A DNA stretch of 64,000 nucleotides. It comes from JAGXTF01 sp044224315 (GTDB taxonomy: Bacteria; Bacteroidota; Bacteroidia; NS11-12g; UBA955). The stretch lies in assembly GCA_044224315.1 (NCBI GenBank), contig JBGAKR010000002.1, forward strand, positions 310,001 through 374,000, given 5' to 3'. This document shows, piece after piece, positions 1-8,692 of this stretch (position 1 is its first letter; each line of letters begins with the position of its first letter). A program made the position numbers and the translations under genes. A model generated the notes under the pieces. The model did not search any database, had not been told where the DNA came from, and saw only the letters and a program-made list of their open reading frames with translations.

Positions 1-1
1 T

Positions 2-844
2 GTTGGCCCGCCTAATAACATGATAAAACCAGGCGAATTTATTTTAGGCTATAAAAATGAATACGATGTGCTCCCGGACAGTCCATACATTCAAAAAACC
101 CAGGGCAACATCAACCTATTGCCCGAAGATAGTGAAGGAATGGGGAAAAAAGACCTGGGGCGCAATGGCAGCTATCTGGTTTTCCGTCAGATTGAGCAGG
201 ATGTAGAAGCATTCTGGACCTTTATGAACGAAAAATCAAAAAACAAGGAAGAGGCTTTAATGCTGGCCTCAAAAATGATGGGACGCTGGCCCAGCGGAGC
301 TCCATTGGTAAAATTCCCTGACAAGGATCCGGGTGGAAATTCGGACGACAATGATTTTGGTTATTTGCACAACGACCCACAGGGATTGAAGTGCCCCTTC
401 GGCTCCCATATCCGACGCACCAATCCGCGCAACCATTTCGAAACCAGCACCGAGGCCAATAGCCTGATGATTACAAAAAGGCACCGCATCATGCGCCGCG
501 CCAGGTTATACGGACAACCCTTTGCAGGCTCACCCGACAATTATAAACCCGAAGGTGAAGTAGGGCTGCAATTCATTTGCTTCCAATCGGATATTGGAAA
601 GCAATTTGAATTTATTCAACACACCTGGTGCAATTACCCCAACTTTATGGATCTTTATGATGATCCCGACCCCATCGTAGGGGTTCGCGATAACGCATTG
701 CCGGGTTATACCCAGAACTTTACCATACAGGCCGAACCGGTGAGTAAAACGATTACCATTTTAAAGCCGTTTACCAAAATAAGGGGTGGTGCTTACTTCT
801 TTTTCCCCGGTATTGTAGCTGTGCGTTATCTGGCTACGCTATAA
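2..844 (+). CDS. DyP-type heme peroxidase, 3' part (partial)
   Basis: C-terminal part of a dye-decolorizing (DyP) peroxidase, a heme enzyme that uses H2O2 to oxidise diverse substrates. The reading frame is open to the window edge, so the start lies upstream; the ATG at 20 sits inside a conserved stretch (GEFILGY) and is not the real start. Visible family marks are GSHIRRTNPR, whose His (codon at 407) aligns with the proximal heme ligand, and HRIMRRARLYG, whose Arg aligns with the distal catalytic Arg. The GxxDG motif expected nearer the N terminus is outside the window. The 3' end overlaps the convergent SnoaL-like gene by 19 bp. I see no obvious encapsulin-targeting tail; the protein ends RYLATL. 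The family call is firm; substrate and location are unknown. Confidence 0.88.
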   Translation, partial: VGPPNNMIKPGEFILGYKNEYDVLPDSPYIQKTQGNINLLPEDSEGMGKKDLGRNGSYLVFRQIEQDVEAFWTFMNEKSKNKEEALMLASKMMGRWPSGAPLVKFPDKDPGGNSDDNDFGYLHNDPQGLKCPFGSHIRRTNPRNHFETSTEANSLMITKRHRIMRRARLYGQPFAGSPDNYKPEGEVGLQFICFQSDIGKQFEFIQHTWCNYPNFMDLYDDPDPIVGVRDNALPGYTQNFTIQAEPVSKTITILKPFTKIRGGAYFFFPGIVAVRYLATL

Positions 845-1233
845 CCCTCAAAGGCATCTGCAATGGCATTTGTATCCATGTACACCTGCACTTTGCTTAC
901 CAGGGCGCCTGTAAACGTAAACAGCATAACCCACTCGGTATGATAAACCTTGCCGGTTGATTTTACCAGCGCGGAATCGCGACCTACTACGGCTACCAAA
1001 TTATCGGTTTCCAAAAACTGCAGGGGTTCAAAAGATTGCACCTCCAGCATGGATGCCTCTTTGGCAAACATTTCCAAAATTCCCTGTTTACCCTTGTAAA
1101 GTCCACCATAGGGAACTGCAGGGGCTCCGGGCTCTAGCCAGGTAATGTTGTCATCGAGGTGAGATAGTAAATCGGTAATGTTTTTGGTTGCATAATCTTT
1201 GAAAATCAGCAACACGATTTCTTTATTTGTCAT
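826..1233 (-). CDS. SnoaL-like / NTF2-fold protein
   Basis: A 135-residue protein with the length and pattern of the SnoaL/ketosteroid-isomerase-like NTF2 fold: an N-terminal helix (MTNKEIVLLIFKDYATKN), the segment DDNITWLEPGAP, a central YKGKQGILEMF helix, and C-terminal strands (VYHTEWVMLFTF, VSKVQVYMDT). Such proteins are small alpha+beta barrels that are either isomerases/cyclases or binding modules; the sequence does not say which. It lies 14 bp downstream of the catalase-like gene on the same strand, so the two are probably co-transcribed and may act on a peroxide- or lipid-derived substrate, which is inference. Its 3' end overlaps the DyP gene tail to tail. Confidence 0.75.
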   Translation of the reverse strand: MTNKEIVLLIFKDYATKNITDLLSHLDDNITWLEPGAPAVPYGGLYKGKQGILEMFAKEASMLEVQSFEPLQFLETDNLVAVVGRDSALVKSTGKVYHTEWVMLFTFTGALVSKVQVYMDTNAIADAFEGYSVAR

Positions 1234-1247
1234 GGCGGTTTTTGTTT

Positions 1248-2294
1248 TTAAAATTCGGGAATATTCAGGTTTTCGGGTTCAAATTCTTTCTCATCATTGC
1301 GTTCATGCCTGAATCGCGATAGACTTTCATACACCAGTTTACGTGCCCGGTTCAAACCACCAAGGGGGCGGTGATCGGGCAAACTATGCCAGGGATTAAA
1401 TGACAAATTGGTGCCGTATTCATTCTGCGCATCGGTATCAAAAGTTTGCACTGGAATAATAATAGTGGCCAGTTTTACGGGTTTGGAAGACCATTTCACT
1501 GTGGCGTTTTCAATGGGCATTTTTGTAGCATCGTCCTGAAATTGAACACAAAAATCGTATTTAATTTCTTTTCGACTCAAAACATCATTGAGTTGGTAGC
1601 GCAAATAATCGTCGTGGGGTTTAGCCGCAATTGGTGTATTCTCAGGGTTCACAGGCACAGCCATATATTTCACCGCCAGATCGGGATTGCCAAACTGGTA
1701 TGGTGTAGTGCTGAAATAGGGTATTTCTACAATGCTGCCAAAGGATTTAAAAGCTTTAATTGTGCGCAACAACACACCCCAATTCATAGGGTTCAGCGCA
1801 AAGAACAACATGGCAAGCTTTGAACTGCTGGTTACTGCCTTGATGGTGCGGCTAAATTGTTTCACATCACTGGCCATAAAGGCTTCGGTAGAAATCAGTA
1901 CAAAATCCTGGGTTTTTGCATCCTGTTTATCCGACAGAAGCTTCTCGCCATCAACCCCTACCAATTTGATTGCCATGCCGCGTACATCTTTTTTCTTATC
2001 CGGTGCATGATGGGTAGAAGCGTTTGAAAACCTTACAAATGCCTCGAATTCTTTGGTAATGGCAAATACACCTTTGCGGTATTTCTCATCCAAATCGGGT
2101 TCAATGATGAAGCGTGCTTTCACCAAACCGTGCATTTTGGGATGGGCTTGCCGAAATACTTCACCTTCGGGATATAAGTAACGCAACTGCTCTTTCAATT
2201 GCGAAATCATTTGGGTTACATAACCTATTTCGTCGGCTGGTGGGTATTCGCGGCCTTTTTGCAGTGTATCTGAAACTCCATTATGATTTTCCAT
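1248..2294 (-). CDS. catalase-like heme protein
   Basis: A 348-residue protein of the short catalase-related family. It lacks much of a classical catalase's length but keeps the core. Visible features are ARFIIEPDL (a first core strand), FVRFSNAS...PDKKKDVRGMAIKL, which matches the R-F-S...D-RG-A-K-L core, TQDFVLISTEAF, which matches the catalase DF segment, and near the C terminus LGGLNRARKLVYESLSRFRHERN. Members of this family include peroxidases, hydroperoxide-transforming enzymes and proteins of unknown function, so I do not claim true catalase activity. There is no signal peptide. The start is the ATG at 2294. The SnoaL-like gene follows 14 bp downstream, and a DyP peroxidase gene converges on the pair, so this is a small peroxide-chemistry locus. 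Confidence 0.75.
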   Translation of the reverse strand: MENHNGVSDTLQKGREYPPADEIGYVTQMISQLKEQLRYLYPEGEVFRQAHPKMHGLVKARFIIEPDLDEKYRKGVFAITKEFEAFVRFSNASTHHAPDKKKDVRGMAIKLVGVDGEKLLSDKQDAKTQDFVLISTEAFMASDVKQFSRTIKAVTSSSKLAMLFFALNPMNWGVLLRTIKAFKSFGSIVEIPYFSTTPYQFGNPDLAVKYMAVPVNPENTPIAAKPHDDYLRYQLNDVLSRKEIKYDFCVQFQDDATKMPIENATVKWSSKPVKLATIIIPVQTFDTDAQNEYGTNLSFNPWHSLPDHRPLGGLNRARKLVYESLSRFRHERNDEKEFEPENLNIPEF

Positions 2295-2389
2295 TGAGTT
2301 TCAATATTAGAAAAAATTTGCTACAACATTGCCATAAACCCATTTATGGGCAATAAAATATCAAAATGCAAAATTTATAGAATAGGATT

Positions 2390-3109
2390 TTACTTCAAAC
2401 CCAACTCATTTGCCAGTCGCAATACTCCCATAGGTTTGAGAGTGTGCAGCATGGGCCAGGATTGCTTGGCAGTAAGTACCCAGGTACTGAAAAGCTGACC
2501 TTTCAACCCGGCATTGGTGGCGCATATATTTTTTACGGTATGTAAACCCTGACTGAGACTTACAGCAAATTTTCCGGCAAAACGGGTTCTTAAAGTACTG
2601 TATCCGGCCCGGGCATTGGCTTGCACAGAGCAGTGGTAATTCCAGCACCAAACTTCATTCAGGTTATAGGATTGAATCATTAAAAAACCCTCATTTTTAT
2701 TGGGTACAAGCAGCCCTAAAGGTTCAAATTCCACTTTTTCATCCACCGATTCGCGCAGGTTTTCGGAGTACTGGCAGGCTTTTTTCAAAATTGGGGCGGC
2801 AAATTGCAGTCGGTTCTGGACCGTTTCCAGTGCTTCTGCCCCGGCATGGGGTAAGTATCTATATACCGGTTGCATTGGATTTGTTTCCAATCCATCCAAT
2901 TGCCTGGGGGCCAGTTTTTGATGTTTTTCAATTGCTGCCGAAAGGGTTTTTAATTGCAGATACTGATCGTATACCGCTTCCCAGGCAGGAAATAAACGTT
3001 GGTTATCTAACTCATCATACACACTTCGAACATAATCGAGCAACTGGTATTGCAGCATTTCTTCATCATCCCAATGCTGAAGCAGCCAATTTTCAGGAAG
3101 ATTTTTCAT
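2390..3109 (-). CDS. conserved hypothetical protein
   Basis: I do not recognise this family. From the preferred ATG at 3109 (MKNLPENWLLQHWDDEEM) it is 239 residues and soluble, with no signal peptide or membrane segment. It is helical at the N terminus (DDEEMLQYQLLDYVRSVYDEL, in pieces) and ends in a Trp/Cys-containing region (NLNEVWCWNYHCS). The reading frame extends upstream to 3145, but the extra twelve residues (MTRRCVFCILVG) look non-native. It is transcribed away from groES, and the shared upstream region contains the inverted repeat at 3172-3199. The 95 bp between this gene and the catalase-like gene hold nothing I can name. Confidence 0.65.
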   Translation of the reverse strand: MKNLPENWLLQHWDDEEMLQYQLLDYVRSVYDELDNQRLFPAWEAVYDQYLQLKTLSAAIEKHQKLAPRQLDGLETNPMQPVYRYLPHAGAEALETVQNRLQFAAPILKKACQYSENLRESVDEKVEFEPLGLLVPNKNEGFLMIQSYNLNEVWCWNYHCSVQANARAGYSTLRTRFAGKFAVSLSQGLHTVKNICATNAGLKGQLFSTWVLTAKQSWPMLHTLKPMGVLRLANELGLK

Positions 3110-3171
3110 ACCTACTAATATACAAAAAACGCAACGACGGGTCAAATCTTGTCTATCAACCTATAAAAAAA

Positions 3172-3199
3172 ACTGACAATCTCCTGAAAATTTGTCAGT
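3172..3199. promoter_or_regulatory. inverted repeat upstream of groES (possible operator)
   Basis: Perfect 8-bp arms ACTGACAA (3172-3179) and TTGTCAGT (3192-3199) are separated by 12 bp, about 70 bp upstream of the groES start and 63 bp from the start of the divergent gene. It is not the CIRCE element (TTAGCACTC/GAGTGCTAA) bound by HrcA. Its position fits an operator or a heat-shock promoter-associated site; the function is inferred from location only. Confidence 0.4.
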
Positions 3200-3268
3200 A
3201 CTGCGGCAATTGGCATAAAAGTGGGGAATAAGGGGACAAACCAATTACTTAAAAAACACAAAAAATAT

Positions 3269-3544
3269 ATGTCAGTAAATGTAAAACCACTGGGCGACAG
3301 GGTTCTGGTAGAACCGCTGCCCGCAGAGAACAAAACTGCATCAGGAATTATCATTCCTGACACCGCCAAGGAAAAGCCCATGAAAGGCACTGTAGTAGCT
3401 GCCGGACCAGGCAAAACCGATGAACCCATGACCGTTAAGACCGGCGATATGGTTCTGTATGGCAAATATGCAGGCACAGAGTTGACTGTAGATGGTAAAG
3501 ATTACCTGATTATGCGTGAAAGCGACATTTTCGCAATTGTTTAA
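3269..3544 (+). CDS. groES: co-chaperonin GroES
   Basis: A 91-residue GroES, the lid heptamer that caps GroEL during ATP-driven protein folding in the cytosol. It has the whole fold in order: VNVKPLGDRVLVEPLP at the start, the mobile loop ENKTASGIIIPDTAKEKP, GTVVAAGPGK, GDMVLYGKYAGTEL and the terminal YLIMRESDIFAI. I start it at the ATG at 3269 (MSVNVKPLG). The upstream extension to 3221 encodes a lysine-rich stretch that no GroES has and overlaps the leader. It is followed 20 bp later by groEL in the usual operon. Confidence 0.97.
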   Translation: MSVNVKPLGDRVLVEPLPAENKTASGIIIPDTAKEKPMKGTVVAAGPGKTDEPMTVKTGDMVLYGKYAGTELTVDGKDYLIMRESDIFAIV

Positions 3545-3564
3545 CCCCAAAATAAAAAAGAAAA

Positions 3565-5199
<1,635 letters not shown>

Positions 5200-5210
5200 T
5201 GAAAATCTTA

Positions 5211-5872
5211 TCAAGCCCCATAGGGGTTGATTAGATTTTCACATCCTCGAGTGAAGCAAAGCGGAACCTCGGGATGAGCGCCACGAAAAGGCTACTCCAA
5301 AAGAGTAGCCTTTTTTCTTATCAAGCCCCCATGGGGTTGATTAGATTTTCACATCCTCGAGTGAAGCGAAGCGGAACCTCGGGATGATCGCCACGAAAAT
5401 GCTACTCCATAAGAGTAGCCTTTTTTCATATCAAGCCCCCATGGGGTTGATTAGATTTTCACATCCCCGAGTGAAGCAAAGCCGAACCTCGGGATGAGCG
5501 CCACGAAAAGGCTACTCCCTCAAAGAGTAGCCTTTTTATTTATCAAGCCCCATAGGGGTTGATTAGATTTTCACATCCCCGAGTGAAGTAAAGCGGAACC
5601 TCGGGATGAGCGCCACGAAAAGGCTACTCCCTCAAAGAGTAGCCTTTTTATATATCAAGCCCCATAGGGGTTGATTAGATTTTCACATCCTCGAGTGAAG
5701 CAAAGCGGAACCTCGGGATGAGCGCCACGAAAAGGCTACTCCCTCAAAGAGTAGCCTTTTTATATATCAAGCCCCATAGGGGGCTGGATAAAATTTTCAT
5801 CCTCGAGTGAAGCGAAGCGGAAACTCGGGATAATCTTCACAAAAAGGCTACTCCACAAGAGTAGCCTTATTT
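5211..5872 (+). repeat. six tandem 110-112 bp repeats, each with a terminator hairpin
   Basis: Six head-to-tail units start at 5211, 5321, 5431, 5543, 5655 and 5767 (periods 110, 110, 112, 112, 112). Each has three elements: a hairpin TCAAGCCCC...GGGGTTGA, an imperfect hairpin whose arms read ATCCTCGAG...CTCGGGAT around GAAGCRAAGCGGAA, and a 9-bp stem AGGCTACTC/GAGTAGCCT followed by T5-T6, which is a classic intrinsic terminator. The period changes because the terminator loop is CAAAA, CATAA, CCTCAAA (three times) and CACAA. Units 4 and 5 are nearly identical; unit 6 is the most degraded. There are no spacers and no open frame of note. This fills the 813-bp gap between groEL and the next gene, together with 140 bp of AT-rich leader in which I see no confident promoter. 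Confidence 0.93.
5286..5316 (+). terminator. intrinsic terminator of groESL (first of six)
   Basis: Stem AAGGCTACTC / GAGTAGCCTT with loop CAAAA, then six T. The same structure recurs at about 5396-5426 (with a stem mismatch, ATGCTACTC), 5506-5537, 5618-5649, 5730-5761 and 5841-5872. Oriented for the groESL transcript. Confidence 0.85.
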
Positions 5873-6012
5873 CTTATCCAGCCTGTTACATTACCCAAAA
5901 CCTTCATAGCACAACTTCCACCCTTCCCTACAGCAAAAGTTAACAGTCAACATTCACAATTGGTTGTTCATTTTGCAATCTCCCATTATTAGTTTTAATT
6001 GCATTTTTTTAC

Positions 6013-6363
6013 ATGTTTAAAAACGGATTGCATATTATAATCGACCTTGAAAATTGCCCGCCCGAAGTGCTAGTAAATGCCAACTTGTGCCGAAATCAAA
6101 TTTCCAAATGGATTTCTGAACACCAAATCAGTACCGTTGGCGAGGTTTGGCATACCTACGAAAACCAGGCTTTTACAGCCAACATTGCTTTGTCCGATTC
6201 GCATATCTCAATTCATACATGGCCCGAGTATGGAAAGGTTTTTTTTGATGTTTACCTAAGCAGCTTTAAAGCCGATAACCGCGAAAAATGTAAAAAAATA
6301 GCCCAACTAATCAGGCAGTATTTTCAAGGAACATTGGTAAATCAACTGGAACTGGAAAGATGA
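6013..6363 (+). CDS. S-adenosylmethionine decarboxylase-like pyruvoyl enzyme (SpeD family)
   Basis: A 116-residue SpeD-class 1b proenzyme. The motif LSDSHISIHTWPE places the self-cleavage and pyruvoyl-forming Ser at residue 63, followed by His64 and His68, exactly the numbering of the Thermotoga enzyme. The family then normally has VDxFTCG with the proton-donor Cys at 83. Here the sequence is FDVYLSSF, so position 83 is Ser. Processing to a pyruvoyl cofactor looks possible, but normal AdoMet decarboxylation is in doubt. Some SpeD homologues are known to have become pyruvoyl ornithine or arginine decarboxylases, so that is an alternative. It is the first gene of an eight-gene operon that also has a spermidine-synthase-like gene; its stop overlaps the next start (ATGA at 6360). 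Confidence 0.85.
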   Translation: MFKNGLHIIIDLENCPPEVLVNANLCRNQISKWISEHQISTVGEVWHTYENQAFTANIALSDSHISIHTWPEYGKVFFDVYLSSFKADNREKCKKIAQLIRQYFQGTLVNQLELER

Positions 6364-6962
6364 GTCATACGAATATGGATACCATCATCTGCCCGGTGTG
6401 CAATACAGCCAATCTTTCCGATTCGGTTTATACACATTTTAAAACCTGCAAGCAATGCCACCATGTGCTACAATTGCGTGAAACAACCCCTCCGCTGGTA
6501 AATATCACCACCCATTTCGACCTTGATTTTGGCATTTTAATTCCAGGTAAAAAAATAAATTATACGCAAATTTTTACCATTATTGGAAGATATAAATTGG
6601 TTTTAAAAACGGCCTATTTTAATATTTGTTATGCCGAAAACTCCAATGGAAATCAATTGTGGCTAGCCGAACAAAACAATGTGCTTTGGGTATTAAAAGA
6701 ATCGCCCGAAATTAAAATCCCCACCGATACTAACCCCGATGTTGCAGACAATATCGAAATAAGTAGAAAAGCCTATAATTTAGTGTTTAAACAAGCCCCC
6801 GAGTGTATTCTACTCGACGGTGAAGTACCCAATTTACCATTCCTTTCGCGCAATTATCAACTTTGGTTTCTGCGCCCCCGATCGGCCAATCAATTGCTTG
6901 CGTTTCTTCATGCCAGCGAAAAAACGGTGGTTTTTCAGTTAATCCCTTTTAAGCATGAATGA
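6360..6962 (+). CDS. zinc-ribbon DUF4178-like protein
   Basis: A 200-residue protein with an N-terminal zinc ribbon (CPVC at 11-14, CKQC at 30-33), then a beta-rich domain with the pattern of DUF4178: a GKKI..YTQIFTIIGRYKLVL opening, ENSNGNQLWLAEQNNVLWVLKE and a late FLSRNYQLWFLRPRS segment. DUF4178 proteins accompany DUF350 and polyamine-type enzymes in many bacterial neighbourhoods, but their molecular role is not established. There is no signal peptide or membrane segment, so this copy is probably cytosolic. It overlaps the SpeD-like gene by 4 bp and the next, longer DUF4178 gene by 8 bp, so the three are translationally coupled. Confidence 0.7.
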   Translation: MSHTNMDTIICPVCNTANLSDSVYTHFKTCKQCHHVLQLRETTPPLVNITTHFDLDFGILIPGKKINYTQIFTIIGRYKLVLKTAYFNICYAENSNGNQLWLAEQNNVLWVLKESPEIKIPTDTNPDVADNIEISRKAYNLVFKQAPECILLDGEVPNLPFLSRNYQLWFLRPRSANQLLAFLHASEKTVVFQLIPFKHE

Positions 6963-8271
6963 AATTCAACTGAGTACCAGCTTGTTTAAAATTACTTGTC
7001 CGGCCTGCAAGCAAGACAATCAACTAATTGCCGCCCAACAAAGTATGTATGCAATTTGCAGCCACTGTAAGGCCTATTTTAATACACTGGGTGTAAAACG
7101 CACATTAAAATTAAATCAAACCGATAACTTTACCCCTTTTCTGCAAACAGGAAAAAAAATACAGCTAAAAACCCAGGAATGGACCATTGCCGGTATAGCC
7201 CGGTATGCCGAGGACGTAAGCGATATAAGCGAATATTGGGACTGCTATTTTCTGTTTTCACCCAGCATCGGATGGGCCTATTTATATGAATCTGAGGGTC
7301 ATTTTTTATATGCTTATGACATAGATATTTTCAAACAATATTCAGGTTATCGCTTTCCGGGTGCGGTGGATTTTGAAAATAGAAAATACAATAAATTTAC
7401 CCATTATAATTTCCAACCCATTGCTGCAACCGGCGAATTTCCCGGAGATATATCACCCACCAATAAATCGGTTGAATTTATTAGTCCACCCTATTCAATC
7501 AATTACTATTTTAATAACGATGGATTATTTATTGAGAAAGCCGAATACATTGCCCGCGATGATATAAAAATCATCGAAGATACAGGCATTATCTGGCCCT
7601 CCAAACCAAGCTACAGGCATTCAATCCAACCCAATCCGTTTAAAGATAAATTAAAATCGGTAATATTTATTACTATACTTTTTAATATTATTTGGCTGGT
7701 AAGTACCATTCTAATAAACCAATTTACCCTGAATGAAAATGTGTACCAATATACTTTTTTAGCGCCTTCCAGCGATTCTGCTGCCTTGCGCGACACGGCT
7801 TTGCTCTCAAATAAAGTTCAGGTTTCTCCATCGTTTAAACTCGAAGACGATTATTCAAATCTGAATTTTATAATTAAAACCGATGTTTTACAAACATGGA
7901 TGGGCCTGGATTTAAACTTAGTAAACGAAGGCACTGGTGAGGTGTATATTGTTGCCAAAGACATTGAATATTATTCCGGCTATGAAGGCGGAGAAAGTTG
8001 GTCGGAAGGCTCACAATCTGCCGAAGCGCTGCTGGGTGGAATTCCACCCGGGACGTACCACCTCGAATACCAACCTACCTATGCAACAGAAAATATTACC
8101 AAACCCAACTGGTCGATAAATATTCTTAAAGATGTACCCATTTACAGCAATTGGGTATTTGTATTTTTATTGTCGCTTATAATTCCATTGTATTATTATT
8201 TGCGCAGCAATAACATTGAAAAAAATCGCTGGTACGACAGCGAATACAACCCTTATTCATCGGATACATGA
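6955..8271 (+). CDS. zinc-ribbon DUF4178 protein with two membrane segments
   Basis: 438 residues. A zinc ribbon (CPAC at 15-18, CSHC at 35-38) is followed by a DUF4178 domain (about 60-215) with the hallmark sequence QTGKKIQLKTQEWTIAGIARYAED and an aromatic WDCYFLFSPSIGWAYLYE segment. A hydrophobic helix lies near residues 234-253 (VIFITILFNIIWLVSTILI) and a second near 399-416 (WVFVFLLSLIIPLYYYL). The stretch between them, about 145 residues, contains a beta-sandwich-like part (FIIKTDVLQTWMGLDLNL, GGIPPGTYHLEY) and should lie outside the cytoplasmic membrane. The N-terminal domain would then be cytosolic. It looks like a membrane-linked sensor or scaffold; that is inference. Confidence 0.72.
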   Translation: MNEIQLSTSLFKITCPACKQDNQLIAAQQSMYAICSHCKAYFNTLGVKRTLKLNQTDNFTPFLQTGKKIQLKTQEWTIAGIARYAEDVSDISEYWDCYFLFSPSIGWAYLYESEGHFLYAYDIDIFKQYSGYRFPGAVDFENRKYNKFTHYNFQPIAATGEFPGDISPTNKSVEFISPPYSINYYFNNDGLFIEKAEYIARDDIKIIEDTGIIWPSKPSYRHSIQPNPFKDKLKSVIFITILFNIIWLVSTILINQFTLNENVYQYTFLAPSSDSAALRDTALLSNKVQVSPSFKLEDDYSNLNFIIKTDVLQTWMGLDLNLVNEGTGEVYIVAKDIEYYSGYEGGESWSEGSQSAEALLGGIPPGTYHLEYQPTYATENITKPNWSINILKDVPIYSNWVFVFLLSLIIPLYYYLRSNNIEKNRWYDSEYNPYSSDT

Positions 8272-8459
8272 TAGACTTTAAAAAAATACCCAAATTTCCA
8301 CTCATTTTTTTACTGGCCCTTACAGGCAGCTACGGATATCTGTACTGGCACAAACGGGCCATCTTTACAGAAACTACGGCCGAAAAAGACAAAGTCACAA
8401 ATAGCCACGGACGCTACCATAGCGGGCATGGCGTTTACCGAACCTATTATCACAAATAA
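8268..8459 (+). CDS. small single-pass membrane protein
   Basis: 63 residues. A basic start (MIDFKKIPKF) precedes one hydrophobic helix (about 11-26, PLIFLLALTGSYGYLYW), then a polar tail rich in His and Tyr (SHGRYHSGHGVYRTYYHK). The ATG overlaps the previous stop (ATGA at 8268), and the DUF350 gene follows 13 bp later, so it is a real member of the operon. I do not recognise the family. The His-rich tail could bind metal or stay protonation-sensitive, which is only a suggestion. Confidence 0.65.
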   Translation: MIDFKKIPKFPLIFLLALTGSYGYLYWHKRAIFTETTAEKDKVTNSHGRYHSGHGVYRTYYHK

Positions 8460-8472
8460 ATACAACAAATAA

Positions 8473-8685
8473 ATGGACTATTTAAGCCTCAAATCGCTGA
8501 TTTCATCGCTGGTTTTTGCCGGACTTGGAATACTCATTCTCACATTCGGCTTTTGGCTGGTGGATGCATTAACCCCTCACAATCTGTGGAAAGAAATCAT
8601 AGAAAAACAGAATAAAGCCCTGGCCATTTTGGCCGGTGCTTTTCTGCTGGGTTTATCCATTATTGTAGCCTCGGCCATACATTAA
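8473..8685 (+). CDS. DUF350 membrane protein
   Basis: 70 residues with two transmembrane helices (about 8-31, LISSLVFAGLGILILTFGFWL, given here in part, and about 47-67, ALAILAGAFLLGLSIIVASA) joined by a loop DALTPHNLWKEIIEKQN. This is the single-module form of DUF350 (YjfL-like); the LVDALTPHNLW and NKALAILAGAFLLGLSIIVA motifs are typical. The function is unknown, but these proteins are found next to polyamine or glutathionylspermidine-type enzymes and envelope-stress genes. It lies between the small membrane protein (13 bp) and the spermidine-synthase-like gene (7 bp). Confidence 0.8.
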   Translation: MDYLSLKSLISSLVFAGLGILILTFGFWLVDALTPHNLWKEIIEKQNKALAILAGAFLLGLSIIVASAIH

Positions 8686-8692
8686 GGCAGGT

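Noticed and set aside
3172..3199. CIRCE/HrcA operator
   Set aside because: The arms ACTGACAA/TTGTCAGT do not match TTAGCACTC/GAGTGCTAA; kept only as an unassigned inverted repeat.
5211..5872. CRISPR array
   Set aside because: The whole 110-112 bp unit repeats without unique spacers, no cas genes lie nearby, and each unit has an intrinsic terminator.
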